A stretch of 64,000 nt of DNA from Streptacidiphilus fuscans (GTDB lineage: Bacteria > Actinomycetota > Actinomycetes > Streptomycetales > Streptomycetaceae): contig NZ_JADPRT010000004.1 in NCBI RefSeq assembly GCF_015690355.1, positions 124,001-188,000 on the forward strand, read 5' to 3'. The notes beneath the pieces are model-generated. The model was not told the origin of the DNA and did no database searches. It saw nothing but the letters and a program-made list of their open reading frames with translations. Shown here one piece after another: positions 55,849 through 64,000 of the stretch; position 1 is the stretch's first letter; every line of letters begins with the position of its first letter. The translations under genes were made by a program, and so were the position numbers.

Positions 55849-56400
55849 ATGACGACGGAGCCGTACGAGCAGTACGAGGAGCAGAGCATCCCTGACGGGT
55901 TCGGCCGCCTCTGGACCCCGCATCGGATGGCCTACATCCAGGGCGAGGACAAGCCGACCGGCCCCGAGCCGGACGACGGCTGCCCGTTCTGCGCCATCCC
56001 GTCGATGAGCGACGAGGACGGTCTGATCGTCCGGCGTGGCGTGCACGCCTACGCCGTCCTCAACAAGTACCCCTACAACGGTGGCCACTTGATGGCCGTG
56101 CCGTACCGCCACGTCGCCGACTACACGGATCTGACGGCGGAGGAGACGGTCGAGATCGCCGAGCTGACCAAGCAGGCGATGACCGCGCTGCGCACGGCGT
56201 CCGGCGCGCACGGCTTCAACATCGGTATCAACCAGGGCTCGGCGGGCGGCGCCGGTATCGCGGCCCACCTGCACCAGCACATCGTGCCGCGCTGGGGCGG
56301 GGACACGAACTTCATGCCGGTCGTCGGCCGGGTCAAGGTGCTGCCGCAGATGCTGAGCGAGACCCGCAAGCTGGTCGCCGAGGCCTGGCCGGAGGGCTGA
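55849..56400 (+). CDS. HIT family nucleotide hydrolase
   Basis: The product is 183 residues from ATG 55849. The histidine triad is HLHQHIVPRW (H-x-H-x-H), and CPFCAIP near residue 48 is a zinc-binding C-x-x-C found in many actinobacterial members; Ap4A phosphorylase-like enzymes share this. There is no ribosome site, but TATGCT at 55836-55841 is a -10 located seven bases before the ATG, so the message is probably leaderless. It is 76 bases after thrS and might also be read from there. Confidence 0.9.
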   Translation: MTTEPYEQYEEQSIPDGFGRLWTPHRMAYIQGEDKPTGPEPDDGCPFCAIPSMSDEDGLIVRRGVHAYAVLNKYPYNGGHLMAVPYRHVADYTDLTAEETVEIAELTKQAMTALRTASGAHGFNIGINQGSAGGAGIAAHLHQHIVPRWGGDTNFMPVVGRVKVLPQMLSETRKLVAEAWPEG

Positions 56401-56414
56401 CGCGTTTGCCGTAC

Positions 56415-56451
56415 GGCGAAGGGCCCGGACGGAAAGTCCGGGCCCTTCGCC
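56415..56451. terminator. bidirectional terminator
   Basis: GGCGAAGGGCCCGGAC and GTCCGGGCCCTTCGCC form a perfect 16-bp stem with loop GGAAA, between the convergent HIT and membrane-protein genes. Confidence 0.9.
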
Positions 56452-56470
56452 ATGAGTCCGTCCGGAGCGC

Positions 56471-58099
56471 TTACGCGTCGTAGACGTCGGCCTTGAACGG
56501 CCGGATGCCCTGGGCCTCCGAGCCCAGCAGCTGCGAGCGGTTCTGGAAGCGCTCGACGTCGATGTCGTGGTCCCGCAGCACGTCCAGCGTCGCGTCGTGG
56601 ACCGCGCGCAGCACCGGGACGGCGATGTTTATCGCGTCGTCCGCCATGAAGCGGTTGCTCCACGGACGCGCCGCCCAGGCCGAGCGGATGCCGAACGGCT
56701 CCGGGAGCTTGACCGAGCCGCCCAGCCAGTTCAACAGCCCCTGGTTCCAGGTGAACGGCGCCCGGGTGGCCAGCCGGACCACCTCGGCGTTGGTGACGAC
56801 GGGCAGCGTGACCGTCCGCTCCTCCCAGAACTTGCCGGTCTTCTGCACCTGCTTCTCGGGCGCCTTCGGCTTGTCGCCGAACCAGCCCGGCAGCGGGCCG
56901 AGCGCGTGACCGGAGACCTCGATCCGCAGCGTCTCCGAGAGCACGCTCACCCTGGTCATCATCGTGATGACCAACTGGCCGTTCCAGAGTACGAACTGGG
57001 TGCCCAGGTAGTGCCGGGGGCTGCTGCCGAAGGACTGCTTGTTGGCGACGTCGGCCACGGCGGACGCCCGCATCAGGAAGCCGTCCATCTCCGGCCCCGA
57101 CGGACGGCTGAACTCGTCCGCGCCCTCGCCCAGCGGCAGCACCACCCAGTGCCGCACGTCGACGCCGGGGACGCCGCCGTCCGCCAGCGGCGAGCGCTTG
57201 AGGCGACCGAGGCGCTCGTCCATCTTCCGCACCAGGTCGAAGGCGTGGAACGGGCGGATCTCCTCGAACCCGGGCGCGGGCTTGAGCTGTTCGGCGAGCT
57301 GCCAGGACGCCCAGCGGGGACCCAGGCCGAGTATCCCCTTGGCCCCGGCGTAGTGGACGACGTTGGTGTCCTGCTCGGCGGAGAGCTTGGCCAGCTGCTT
57401 GCGCTGGTTCTCGGCCTTGTGGTCGTCCGGCCCCTTGGGCACCGCGCCCGGCACGGTCGGCCCGACCGCACCGCCCTCCAGCAGCGAGCGCCAGCGCGAC
57501 CGCAGTTGCTCGGAGGTCCGCACGCAGATCTGCCGCGCCACGAACCAGCCGGCCACCGGCACGATGCACATGATGCGCAGGTAGTCGCCCCAGAACCCGG
57601 TGACGGTGCCCGGCCGCCACGCCAGCACGCCCGCGATCACCACGGCCACCAGCACGCCGAAGTTCTGCACCACATCGCGCCGCTTCTCGCCTGACCGGCG
57701 GGCGATCTCGAAGACCAGCAGCCAGAGCAACGCCCCGGGCAGGAACAGCAGGCCGAAGACCACGGCCACCAACGTCAGCCGCTTGTCCCGCTGGTGGCGG
57801 ACGTCCTCCGCCTCCAGGCAGTGCTCCACGACGATGCGCGGCGCCGCGCCGTACGACGGCACCATCGGCTTGCGCGTCGCGCCCAGCGTGCGGGCGAGCA
57901 CGGCCTCGCAGAAGGCCTCGCCGAGGTTGGGGGAGAGCAGCTTGATCCGGCCGGTCTTGTGCTTGGCGCCCTCGGAGAGGTCGAGCAGCTTCGTGAAGTC
58001 GCCGTCGCGGTAGGCAAGGGAGGAGAGGGAGGTGGTGGCCCCCGAGCTCGGTGACGGATCGGTCCGCAGAACCTGCGGCCCGATGTCGCTCATCGTCAC
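56471..58099 (-). CDS. large membrane-anchored protein of unknown function
   Basis: The product is 542 residues from GTG 58099 (AGAGGA upstream; ATG 58093 is also possible). The N-terminus is polar; about residues 90-170 carry two to three membrane helices (LTLVAVVFGLLFLPGALLWL, FGVLVAVVIAGVLAW, IMCIVPVAGWFVA). The rest, about 370 residues, is a soluble domain with HYAGAKGILGLGPRWASWQ and VRHWVVLPLGEGADEF. No enzyme motif is seen. It lies in the thrS-PIM neighbourhood that is kept in streptomycetes. I do not assign a function. Confidence 0.75.
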   Translation of the reverse strand: MTMSDIGPQVLRTDPSPSSGATTSLSSLAYRDGDFTKLLDLSEGAKHKTGRIKLLSPNLGEAFCEAVLARTLGATRKPMVPSYGAAPRIVVEHCLEAEDVRHQRDKRLTLVAVVFGLLFLPGALLWLLVFEIARRSGEKRRDVVQNFGVLVAVVIAGVLAWRPGTVTGFWGDYLRIMCIVPVAGWFVARQICVRTSEQLRSRWRSLLEGGAVGPTVPGAVPKGPDDHKAENQRKQLAKLSAEQDTNVVHYAGAKGILGLGPRWASWQLAEQLKPAPGFEEIRPFHAFDLVRKMDERLGRLKRSPLADGGVPGVDVRHWVVLPLGEGADEFSRPSGPEMDGFLMRASAVADVANKQSFGSSPRHYLGTQFVLWNGQLVITMMTRVSVLSETLRIEVSGHALGPLPGWFGDKPKAPEKQVQKTGKFWEERTVTLPVVTNAEVVRLATRAPFTWNQGLLNWLGGSVKLPEPFGIRSAWAARPWSNRFMADDAINIAVPVLRAVHDATLDVLRDHDIDVERFQNRSQLLGSEAQGIRPFKADVYDA

Positions 58100-58194
58100 G
58101 GCGAATCCTCTCTGAGCGTGTGTCAACGGGCCTGCGTGGTCAGGGTATCGCTGCCGATCACCCGGTGTCAGGGGTTCCTCCCGCACCTGCGAGA

Positions 58195-58611
58195 ATGGCC
58201 ATTATGGAGCTCACTGCGGGCACGCCGGTCCTGCTCTACGACGGCGACTGCGCCTTCTGCACGACGTCCGTGCGGACGGCGGAACGGGTCCTCGGCCGGA
58301 CCGGCTGGACGGCGGTGCCCTTCCAACGCGCGGACCTCGCGGCGCTTGCCGCGTTCACCGACGGCGGGGTCTCCGAGGCCCGCGCCGAGCGGGAGGTCCT
58401 CTGGATCACGCCGACGGGCGCGGTCTACGGCGGGTCGGACGCGGCGGGAAAGCTGCTGCTGCGCACCAGGCGGTTCCCGTGGACGGTGCTCGGCGCTCTG
58501 GCGTTCCTGCCGGGCACCCGGTTCCTCCTCTCGGAGCTGTACGTCTGGATCGCCGCCAACCGCCACCGCCTCCCCGGCGGCACGCCGGCTTGCTCAATCT
58601 CGGATCGGTAG
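58195..58611 (+). CDS. DCC family thiol-disulfide oxidoreductase-like protein
   Basis: The product is 138 residues from ATG 58195 (ATG 58204 is an alternative start). The name-giving motif is YDGDCAFC, with the D-x-C-x-x-C at residues about 17-22, and the family pattern W-I-T-P-x-G-x...Y-G-G-S-D-A. A basic W/F-rich C-terminus (RFPWTVLGALAFLPGTRFLL) could touch the membrane. The family is related to thioredoxins but its reaction is unknown. It is divergent from the membrane-protein gene. Confidence 0.85.
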   Translation: MAIMELTAGTPVLLYDGDCAFCTTSVRTAERVLGRTGWTAVPFQRADLAALAAFTDGGVSEARAEREVLWITPTGAVYGGSDAAGKLLLRTRRFPWTVLGALAFLPGTRFLLSELYVWIAANRHRLPGGTPACSISDR

Positions 58612-58624
58612 TTGCACTCTCCCC

Positions 58625-58813
58625 AGGGGCGCGGGGCTCTGCTGATGTGCGGCTCCGCCGCGGGGGCGCGACCAGCAGTTGCTTCGCTCCCGCGCGCGGT
58701 TGCACTACTTGGGGGCGCGGGGAACTGCGCGACAAGCCACCCACGCAGGTGGCACGCCGAACGAACAGGGCCATCCACACCGGGTGGTTGCTCGCGCAGT
58801 TCCCCGCGCCCCT
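58625..58813. repeat. dispersed intergenic inverted repeat, copy E (compound)
   Basis: Two modules lie side by side. Module 1 (58625-58670) reads AGGGGCGCGGGGCTCTGCTG...GGCTCCGCCGCG, the reverse complement of the right half of copy A. Module 2 (about 58711-58813) is a full unit, GGGGCGCGGGGAACTGCGCG...CGCGCAGTTCCCCGCGCCCC, with long complementary arms and spacer CCACCC...GGGTGG. It ends 34 bases before the EF-G paralogue stop and may terminate both convergent genes. Confidence 0.85.
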
Positions 58814-58846
58814 GGGGTAGTGCAGCGCGCCCCTGTGTAACTAGAT

Positions 58847-60997
58847 CTACCTCGCAGCCTCCGCTGTCTTGAGCACCCGCGACGCCATCGCCTCCGGCAA
58901 CGCCTCGTGCCGCGCGTACGCACGCGTAAAGCTGCCGGAGCCGTGGCTCAGCGAGCGGAGGTCGACCGCGTAGCGGATGATCTCCAGCTCCGGGACGTCC
59001 GCGTGGATCGCGGTCCTACCGCCCGAGCCGACAGGCTCCGTGCCGAGGACCCGTCCGCGCCTGCTGGACAGATCGCTCAGCACCGCGCCCACGAACTCGT
59101 CCGGGACGAGCACATGGACCTCCGCCACCGGCTCCAGCAGCCGGACGTTGTCCGCTGCCGCCTCGCGCAGCGCCAGCGCGCCCGCCGTCTGGAACGCGGC
59201 GTCCGAGGAGTCCACGGAGTGGGCCTTGCCGTCGATGAGCGTGACCCGGACGTCGACCAGCGGAAAGCCCGCCGCCACGCCGCGTGCCAGCTGCGCGCGG
59301 ACGCCCTTCTCGACCGAGGTGATGAACTGGCGCGGGACCGAGCCGCCCACCACCTTGTCGACGAACTCGAACCCGCTGCCGGTCGGCAGCGGCTCGGCCT
59401 CGATCTCGCAGATGGCGTACTGCCCGTGCCCGCCGGACTGCTTGACGTGCCGGCCACGGCCCGTCGCCGGGCCCGCAAGGGTCTCGCGGAACGGCACCAC
59501 GTAGTCCTCGGTGTCGATCTGCACGCCGAACCGGCCGCGCAGCCGCTCCAGCATCACGTCCGCGTGGGCCTCGCCGAGGCACCACAGGACCAGTTGCCGG
59601 GTCTCCGGATTCTGCTCCAGCCGCAGCGTCGGGTCCTCGCCGCCGAGGCGGGCCAGCGCCTGGGAGAGCTTGTCCTCGTCCGCCTTGCTGTGGGCGTGGA
59701 TGGCGATCGGCAGCAGCGGCTCGGGCAGCGCCCAGTGGTCGAGGTCGACCAGGTGGCCGGGCTGGCTCAGGGTCTCCTCGGTCGCGCCATGGCCGAGCTT
59801 GGCGACGCAGACGATGTCGCCCGCCACCGCCTGCGGGACCGGGCGCTGCGTCCTGCCGAACGGCGACGTCAGTGCGCCGACGCGCTCGTCGCTCTCGCCG
59901 ACGTGGACCTGGACGTCGGGCCGCAGCGTGCCGGAGAAGACGCGGCAGAGGGTGAGCCGTCCGACGTAGGGGTCGCTGGTGACCTTCAGCACCTGCGCGG
60001 CCAGCGGGCCGTCGGGGTCGCAGGCGACGGCCTCATCGCCGGGGTGCACCGGGCAGACGTGCTCGACGGGGGAGGGGAACGCCGCGGTGACCAGTTCCAG
60101 CAGCTCCGTCGTGCCGACGCCCTCGCGGGAGCCGTCGGGGGCCGGGAGCGCGGCCAGCACGGGGTGGAAGTGGCCGCGGGCCACCGCGCGTTCGAGGTCG
60201 TCGATGACGGTCTTCGTGTCGATGGTCTCGCCGCCGAGGTAGCGGTCCATCAACGTCTCGTCCTCGCTCTCGGTGATGACCGCCTCGATCAGCCGCTCCC
60301 TGGGCGCGTCGATCTCCGCCGCGAGCGCGTCGTCGACCTCGCTCTCGACGCGCTTGCCGTCGGCGTAGTCGTAGCGGTGCCGGCTGAGCAGCCCGAGCAG
60401 GCCGGAGACGTGCGGGACGCCGTCCGAGCCGGGTTCGCCCTCGCGCAGCGGCAGGTAGATCGGCAGCACGGACTCGGGGGAGTCCGGCGCGAACGCCTCG
60501 CGGCAGCGCTCGATGGTCGCGTCGAAGTCGGCCTGGGGCGCGTCGAGCTTGGTGACGAGCAGGGCGCGCGGCATGTCGACCGCGGCGCACTCGTCCCAGA
60601 GCGAGCGGGTCGCGCCGTCGATGTCCTCGTTTGCCGGGACCACGAAGAGGGCCGCGTCGGCGGCCCGCAGTCCGGCCCGCAGTTCGCCGGTGAAGTCGGC
60701 GTAGCCGGGCGTGTCCAGCAGGTTGATCTTGTACCCGTCGAACTCGATCGGGACGAGGGAGAGCTGGACCGAGCGCTGCTGGCGGTGCTCGATCTCGTCG
60801 TAGTCGGAGACGGTCGTGCCGTCCTGGACACGTCCGGCCCGGTTGATCGCCCCCGTGGCCAGGGCGAGGGTCTCGGCGATGGTGGTCTTTCCTGCTCCGC
60901 TGTGGCCGACCAGCACCACGTTCCTGATCTGCTCGGGCCGGTCGGCCGACGGTGCCCTGCCGGCGGCTCCCGCTGGTGCATTGTGCTTGTCACCCAT
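58847..60997 (-). CDS. elongation factor G-like protein (EF-G paralogue)
   Basis: The product is 716 residues from ATG 60997, behind GGAGGAGAC. A translational GTPase: GHSGAGKTTIAETL (G1), DTPGYADF (G3) and TKLDAPQ (G4) are all present. The G2 region (GTTVSDYDEIEHRQQRS) departs from the R-G-I-T of true EF-G, having an altered switch I, as in the EF-G2 type of actinobacteria. Domains II to V follow in order, with a full-length C-terminus. In mycobacteria the EF-G2 protein does not support translocation, so an accessory ribosome role is likely. It is divergent from the phosphatidylinositol phosphate synthase gene. Confidence 0.9.
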   Translation of the reverse strand: MGDKHNAPAGAAGRAPSADRPEQIRNVVLVGHSGAGKTTIAETLALATGAINRAGRVQDGTTVSDYDEIEHRQQRSVQLSLVPIEFDGYKINLLDTPGYADFTGELRAGLRAADAALFVVPANEDIDGATRSLWDECAAVDMPRALLVTKLDAPQADFDATIERCREAFAPDSPESVLPIYLPLREGEPGSDGVPHVSGLLGLLSRHRYDYADGKRVESEVDDALAAEIDAPRERLIEAVITESEDETLMDRYLGGETIDTKTVIDDLERAVARGHFHPVLAALPAPDGSREGVGTTELLELVTAAFPSPVEHVCPVHPGDEAVACDPDGPLAAQVLKVTSDPYVGRLTLCRVFSGTLRPDVQVHVGESDERVGALTSPFGRTQRPVPQAVAGDIVCVAKLGHGATEETLSQPGHLVDLDHWALPEPLLPIAIHAHSKADEDKLSQALARLGGEDPTLRLEQNPETRQLVLWCLGEAHADVMLERLRGRFGVQIDTEDYVVPFRETLAGPATGRGRHVKQSGGHGQYAICEIEAEPLPTGSGFEFVDKVVGGSVPRQFITSVEKGVRAQLARGVAAGFPLVDVRVTLIDGKAHSVDSSDAAFQTAGALALREAAADNVRLLEPVAEVHVLVPDEFVGAVLSDLSSRRGRVLGTEPVGSGGRTAIHADVPELEIIRYAVDLRSLSHGSGSFTRAYARHEALPEAMASRVLKTAEAAR

Positions 60998-61274
60998 GAT
61001 CGGTGTCTCCTCCCGCTCGCGCGCCAGAGAAACGCCACGGGGACCGCGCCGGGTGAATCGCTCCGTGAGGGAACGGGTGGGGATTGTGACGACGGTCACC
61101 CGCGGTACTTTGGAGCCTCTCACCGAGTTCGCCGCAGGTCCATACGCGGGCCATGCGCAGGCCCCCGATAGCATGGCGCACGCCCAGACAATCCGGTCCC
61201 AGGAGCCGGAGGATCTGGTTCCCAGAGTCAGTGCGCACTCTTCTCCAGCCTGGAACGGAGCGGTCGGCAGACCC

Positions 61275-61997
61275 ATGCTCAACAAATACGCCCGAGCCTT
61301 CTTCACCCGCGTCTTCACGCCTCTCGCGGCCTTCCTGCTGCGCAAGGGGGTCAGCCCGGACGCGGTGACCCTGGTCGGCACCGCCGGGGTGGTGGCGGGT
61401 GCGCTGGTCTTCTACCCGCGCGGCAGCTTCTTCTGGGGCACGGTCGTCATCACCCTGTTCGTCTTCTCCGACCTGGTCGACGGCAACATGGCCCGCCAGG
61501 CGGGCCGCTCGGGTCCCTGGGGCGCCTTCCTCGACTCGACGCTGGACCGGGTGGCCGACGGCGCGATCTTCGGCGGCATCGCCATGTGGTACGCGGGCAA
61601 GGGCGACAACCTGCTGCTCTGCGCGGTGACGCTGTTCTGCCTGGCCAGCGGCCAGGTCGTCTCGTACACCAAGGCGCGCGCGGAGAGCCTGGGGCTCCCG
61701 TGCAACGTCAACGGCGTGGTCGAGCGCGCCGAGCGGCTGGTCGGCACCCTGGTCGCGGCCGGATTCTCCGGCCTGCACGAGTTCGGCGTGCCGGGGATCC
61801 AGTGGCTGCTGCCGATCGCGCTGTGGGCGGTGGCGGCGGGAAGCCTGGTCACCGTCTTCCAGCGGGTGCTGACCGTGCGCCGCGAGGCCATGGAGTTCGC
61901 CGCGCTGGCGGCGGCGCAGCCCGCCGAGCCCACTACGCTGACGGAGCCCACCACGCCCACGGAGCCCACGGAGTCCACCGAGGGGGAGGCCCGATGA
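61275..61997 (+). CDS. pgsA: phosphatidylinositol phosphate synthase (CDP-alcohol phosphatidyltransferase)
   Basis: The product is 240 residues from ATG 61275. The signature D-G-x2-A-R-x8-G-x3-D-x3-D is seen in DLVDGNMARQAGRSGPWG followed by AFLDSTLDR. About six membrane helices hold the active site. It makes phosphatidylinositol phosphate from CDP-diacylglycerol and inositol phosphate, the start of PIM synthesis. The last about 25 residues are a Thr/Pro/Glu tail (EPTTLTEPTTPTEPTES) not needed for the fold. ATGA overlap leads into the acyltransferase. Confidence 0.93.
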   Translation: MLNKYARAFFTRVFTPLAAFLLRKGVSPDAVTLVGTAGVVAGALVFYPRGSFFWGTVVITLFVFSDLVDGNMARQAGRSGPWGAFLDSTLDRVADGAIFGGIAMWYAGKGDNLLLCAVTLFCLASGQVVSYTKARAESLGLPCNVNGVVERAERLVGTLVAAGFSGLHEFGVPGIQWLLPIALWAVAAGSLVTVFQRVLTVRREAMEFAALAAAQPAEPTTLTEPTTPTEPTESTEGEAR

Positions 61998-63022
61998 CGG
62001 ACCTGAACCGCGTCAAGGACCAGCTGACCTACACCGCGTACGCGTCCGGCTGGGCCCTGGTCAAGCGCCTTCCCGAGCCCTGGGCCGACGCGCTGTTCCG
62101 GCGGATCGCCGACCGCACCTGGAAGGGCCGCGGCAAGAGCGTGCTCCGGCTGGAGACGAACCTGCGCCGGGTCCACCCCGAGCTGGACGACGCGGGGATC
62201 CGCGCGCTCAGCCGCGAGGGCATGCGGTCCTACCTGCGCTACTGGTGCGAGTCGTTCCGGATGCCGGTCTGGAGCCGGGAGCGGATCACCGCCTCCTTCG
62301 AGCCCGAGCACATCGAGCGGCTGGACGACACGCTCGCCGCCGGTCGCGGCGTCATCCTCGCCCTGCCGCACATGGGCAACTGGGACCTGGCCGGAGCCTG
62401 GGTCGTCGTCCGCGGCTACCCGTTCAGCACCGTCGCCGAGCGGCTCAAGCCGGAGAAGCTCTTCGACGCCTTCGTCGCCTACCGCGAGGGTCTCGGCATG
62501 GAGGTGCTGCCGCTGACCGGCGGTGCGCACACCATGGCCACGCTGGCCAAGCGCCTGCGCGCGGGCAACCTGGTCTGCCTGGTCGGCGACCGCGACCTCT
62601 CCGCGTCCGGCGTCGAGGTCGACTTCATGGGCGAGAAGACCCGGATGCCCGCCGGTCCGGCGGCCCTGGCCCAGCAGACGGGCGCGGCGCTGCTCCCGGT
62701 CACCCTCTGGTACGACGGCACCAAGGTAATGAAGGGCTGCGTGCACGAGGAGGTCCAGGTCCCCGAGACGGGCACCCGACGTGAGAAGACGGCGGCGATG
62801 ACGCAGGCCATGGCCGACGTCTGGGCGGAGGGCGTCCGCGCCCACGCCAAGGACTGGCACATGTTGCAGCGCTTCTGGCTCGCCGACCTGGATCCGGACA
62901 AGGCGCCTCCTGCGGCAACTGACGCACCGTCAACTGACACACAGTCGACGCCGTCAACGCCGTCAGCGCCGACAACACCGTCGACCGACGGCGACACGGA
63001 CCCGGTGGAGGCCCAGGCATGA
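61994..63022 (+). CDS. phosphatidylinositol mannoside acyltransferase
   Basis: The product is 342 residues from ATG 61994. It belongs to the LpxL/HtrB-like acyltransferase family: LPHMGNWDLAGAWV supplies the H-x4-D catalytic pair, VGDRDLSASGVEVDFMGEK and PAGPAALAQQTGAALLPV follow. It would acylate the mannose of PIM1/PIM2 at the cytoplasmic membrane. The C-terminal about 35 residues are Ser/Thr/Pro-rich (TDAPSTDTQSTPSTP...), encoded by short near-repeats, like the tail of the gene before it. It overlaps pimA by four bases. Confidence 0.91.
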   Translation: MTDLNRVKDQLTYTAYASGWALVKRLPEPWADALFRRIADRTWKGRGKSVLRLETNLRRVHPELDDAGIRALSREGMRSYLRYWCESFRMPVWSRERITASFEPEHIERLDDTLAAGRGVILALPHMGNWDLAGAWVVVRGYPFSTVAERLKPEKLFDAFVAYREGLGMEVLPLTGGAHTMATLAKRLRAGNLVCLVGDRDLSASGVEVDFMGEKTRMPAGPAALAQQTGAALLPVTLWYDGTKVMKGCVHEEVQVPETGTRREKTAAMTQAMADVWAEGVRAHAKDWHMLQRFWLADLDPDKAPPAATDAPSTDTQSTPSTPSAPTTPSTDGDTDPVEAQA

Positions 63023-64000
63023 GGATCGGCGTCGTCTGCCCCTACGCCTGGGACGTCCCCGGGGGCGTCCAGTTCCACGTCCGCGACCTTGCCGAGCACC
63101 TGATCGGCCTCGGCCACGAGGTCTCGGTGCTCGCCCCGGCCGACGACGACACGCCGCTCCCGCCCTACGTCACCTCCGCGGGCCGCGCCGTCCCGGTGCC
63201 GTACAACGGCTCGGTGGCGCGGCTCAACTTCGGCTTCCTCTCGGCCGCGCGGGTGCGCCGGTGGCTGCACGAGGGCCGGTTCGAGGTGCTGCACATCCAC
63301 GAGCCCGCGACGCCGAGCCTCTCGCTGCTCGCCTGTTGGGCCGCGAGCGGCCCGATCGTGGCCACCTTCCACACCTCGAACCCGCGTTCCCGCGCGATGA
63401 TCGCGGCCGAGCCGATCCTCCAGCCCGCGCTGGAGAAGATCTCCGCGCGGATCGCCGTCAGCGAGTACGCCCGCACGACGCTGGTCGAGCACCTCGGCGG
63501 CGACGCGGTGGTCATCCCCAACGGCGTCGACGTCGACTTCTTCGCGAGCGCGGAGCCCAAGCCCGAGTGGCAGGGCGAGACGATCGGCTTCGTCGGCCGC
63601 ATCAACGAGCCCCGCAAGGGCCTGCCGACGCTGCTGGAGGCTCTCCCGAAGATCCTCGCGGAGCGGCCCGCGGTCCGGCTCATCGTCGCCGGCAAGGGCG
63701 ACGAGGAGGAGGCGGTCAAGGACCTCCCCCGCGAGATCCGGGACCGGATCACCTTCCTCGGCATGGTCTCCGACCAGGACAAGGCGCGGCTGCTGCGCAG
63801 CGTCGACCTGTACATCGCGCCGAACACGGGCGGCGAGAGCTTCGGCATCATCCTGGTCGAGGCGCTGAGCGCGGGCGCGCCGGTCGTCGCCAGCGATCTG
63901 GACGCCTTCCGGCAGGTCCTGGACGGCGGCTCCAGCGGCGAGCTCTTCCCCGTCGAGGACGGGGAGGCCCTGGCCCAGGCCGTCATCCGCCTCCTCGGCG
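63019..64000 (+). CDS. pimA: phosphatidyl-myo-inositol mannosyltransferase (partial)
   Basis: Open from ATG 63019 to the window end (327 residues so far, no stop). GT-B, family GT4: N-terminal MRIGVVCPYAWDVPGGVQFH, then VLHIHEPATPSLSLLA, VATFHTSNPRSRAM, FVGRINEPRKGLPTLLEA (phosphate-binding Arg-Lys), and the late GGESFGIILVEALSAGAPVV, which carries the E-x7-E motif that binds the nucleotide. It transfers the first mannose from GDP-mannose to phosphatidylinositol. It is the third gene of the PIM operon. Confidence 0.93.
   Translation, partial: MRIGVVCPYAWDVPGGVQFHVRDLAEHLIGLGHEVSVLAPADDDTPLPPYVTSAGRAVPVPYNGSVARLNFGFLSAARVRRWLHEGRFEVLHIHEPATPSLSLLACWAASGPIVATFHTSNPRSRAMIAAEPILQPALEKISARIAVSEYARTTLVEHLGGDAVVIPNGVDVDFFASAEPKPEWQGETIGFVGRINEPRKGLPTLLEALPKILAERPAVRLIVAGKGDEEEAVKDLPREIRDRITFLGMVSDQDKARLLRSVDLYIAPNTGGESFGIILVEALSAGAPVVASDLDAFRQVLDGGSSGELFPVEDGEALAQAVIRLLG

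Overview
The window is high-GC DNA from a filamentous actinomycete, almost certainly Streptomycetaceae (Streptomyces, Kitasatospora or Streptacidiphilus). Supporting signs are the strong G/C bias at third codon positions, many GTG starts, ARG-box control of arginine genes, a gene whose product matches SsgB (a cell-division protein of sporulating actinomycetes), actinobacterial phosphatidylinositol mannoside genes, and a dispersed intergenic inverted repeat of streptomycete type. I see no phage, transposon, integrase or CRISPR array. It reads as conserved chromosome rather than an imported island.

Layout. 1-5 kb: the end of a ketopantoate reductase gene, a small membrane protein, a SAM methyltransferase, two odd tRNA genes with leucine anticodons, a VOC protein, porphobilinogen deaminase (hemC), 3-hydroxybutyryl-CoA dehydrogenase and an SDR. 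5-10 kb: argCJBDR behind an ARG-box promoter. 10-20 kb: a minus-strand run of AsnC regulator, GntR regulator, PLP decarboxylase, APC permease and cytochrome P450, then a trans-sulfuration lyase, an HTH regulator and an alpha/beta hydrolase. 20-23 kb: argG-argH behind a second ARG box, completing the citrulline-to-arginine steps. 23-26.5 kb: an acyltransferase, a sigma region-4 protein, an aromatic monooxygenase and an acetyltransferase. 26.6-29.6 kb: metNIQ methionine importer preceded by a palindromic operator candidate and a Met/Cys-rich leader peptide. 30.6-37.4 kb: cobalamin genes (cobL, a BluB-CobT fusion with a very long disordered N-terminus and a candidate riboswitch, and a CysG/CobA-type methyltransferase), then an rRNA/tRNA methyltransferase.

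38-43 kb: a DinB-like protein, an NlpC/P60-like hydrolase, a membrane Ser/Thr kinase and a tRNA cluster (Gly-Cys-Val-Val-Val). 43-46 kb: folate genes pabB-pabC and a double-GNAT protein. 46-52 kb: a thiol-disulfide protein, LtrA, a CGNR zinc-finger regulator, ssgB (frameshifted in this sequence), two tRNA-Val(CAC) genes and a DnaQ-like exonuclease. 52-58.6 kb: a DUF4365 nuclease-fold protein with an unknown partner, thrS, a HIT hydrolase, a large membrane protein and a DCC oxidoreductase. 58.8-64 kb: an EF-G paralogue and the phosphatidylinositol phosphate synthase - PIM acyltransferase - PimA operon, cut by the window end.

The observations most worth following are the tandem class-I-shaped tRNAs carrying leucine anticodons (1403-1588), the Met/Cys leader peptide and palindrome ahead of metNIQ (26633-26869), the one-base frameshift in ssgB, the BluB-CobT fusion with about 690 extra residues, and the DUF4365 plus unknown gene pair.
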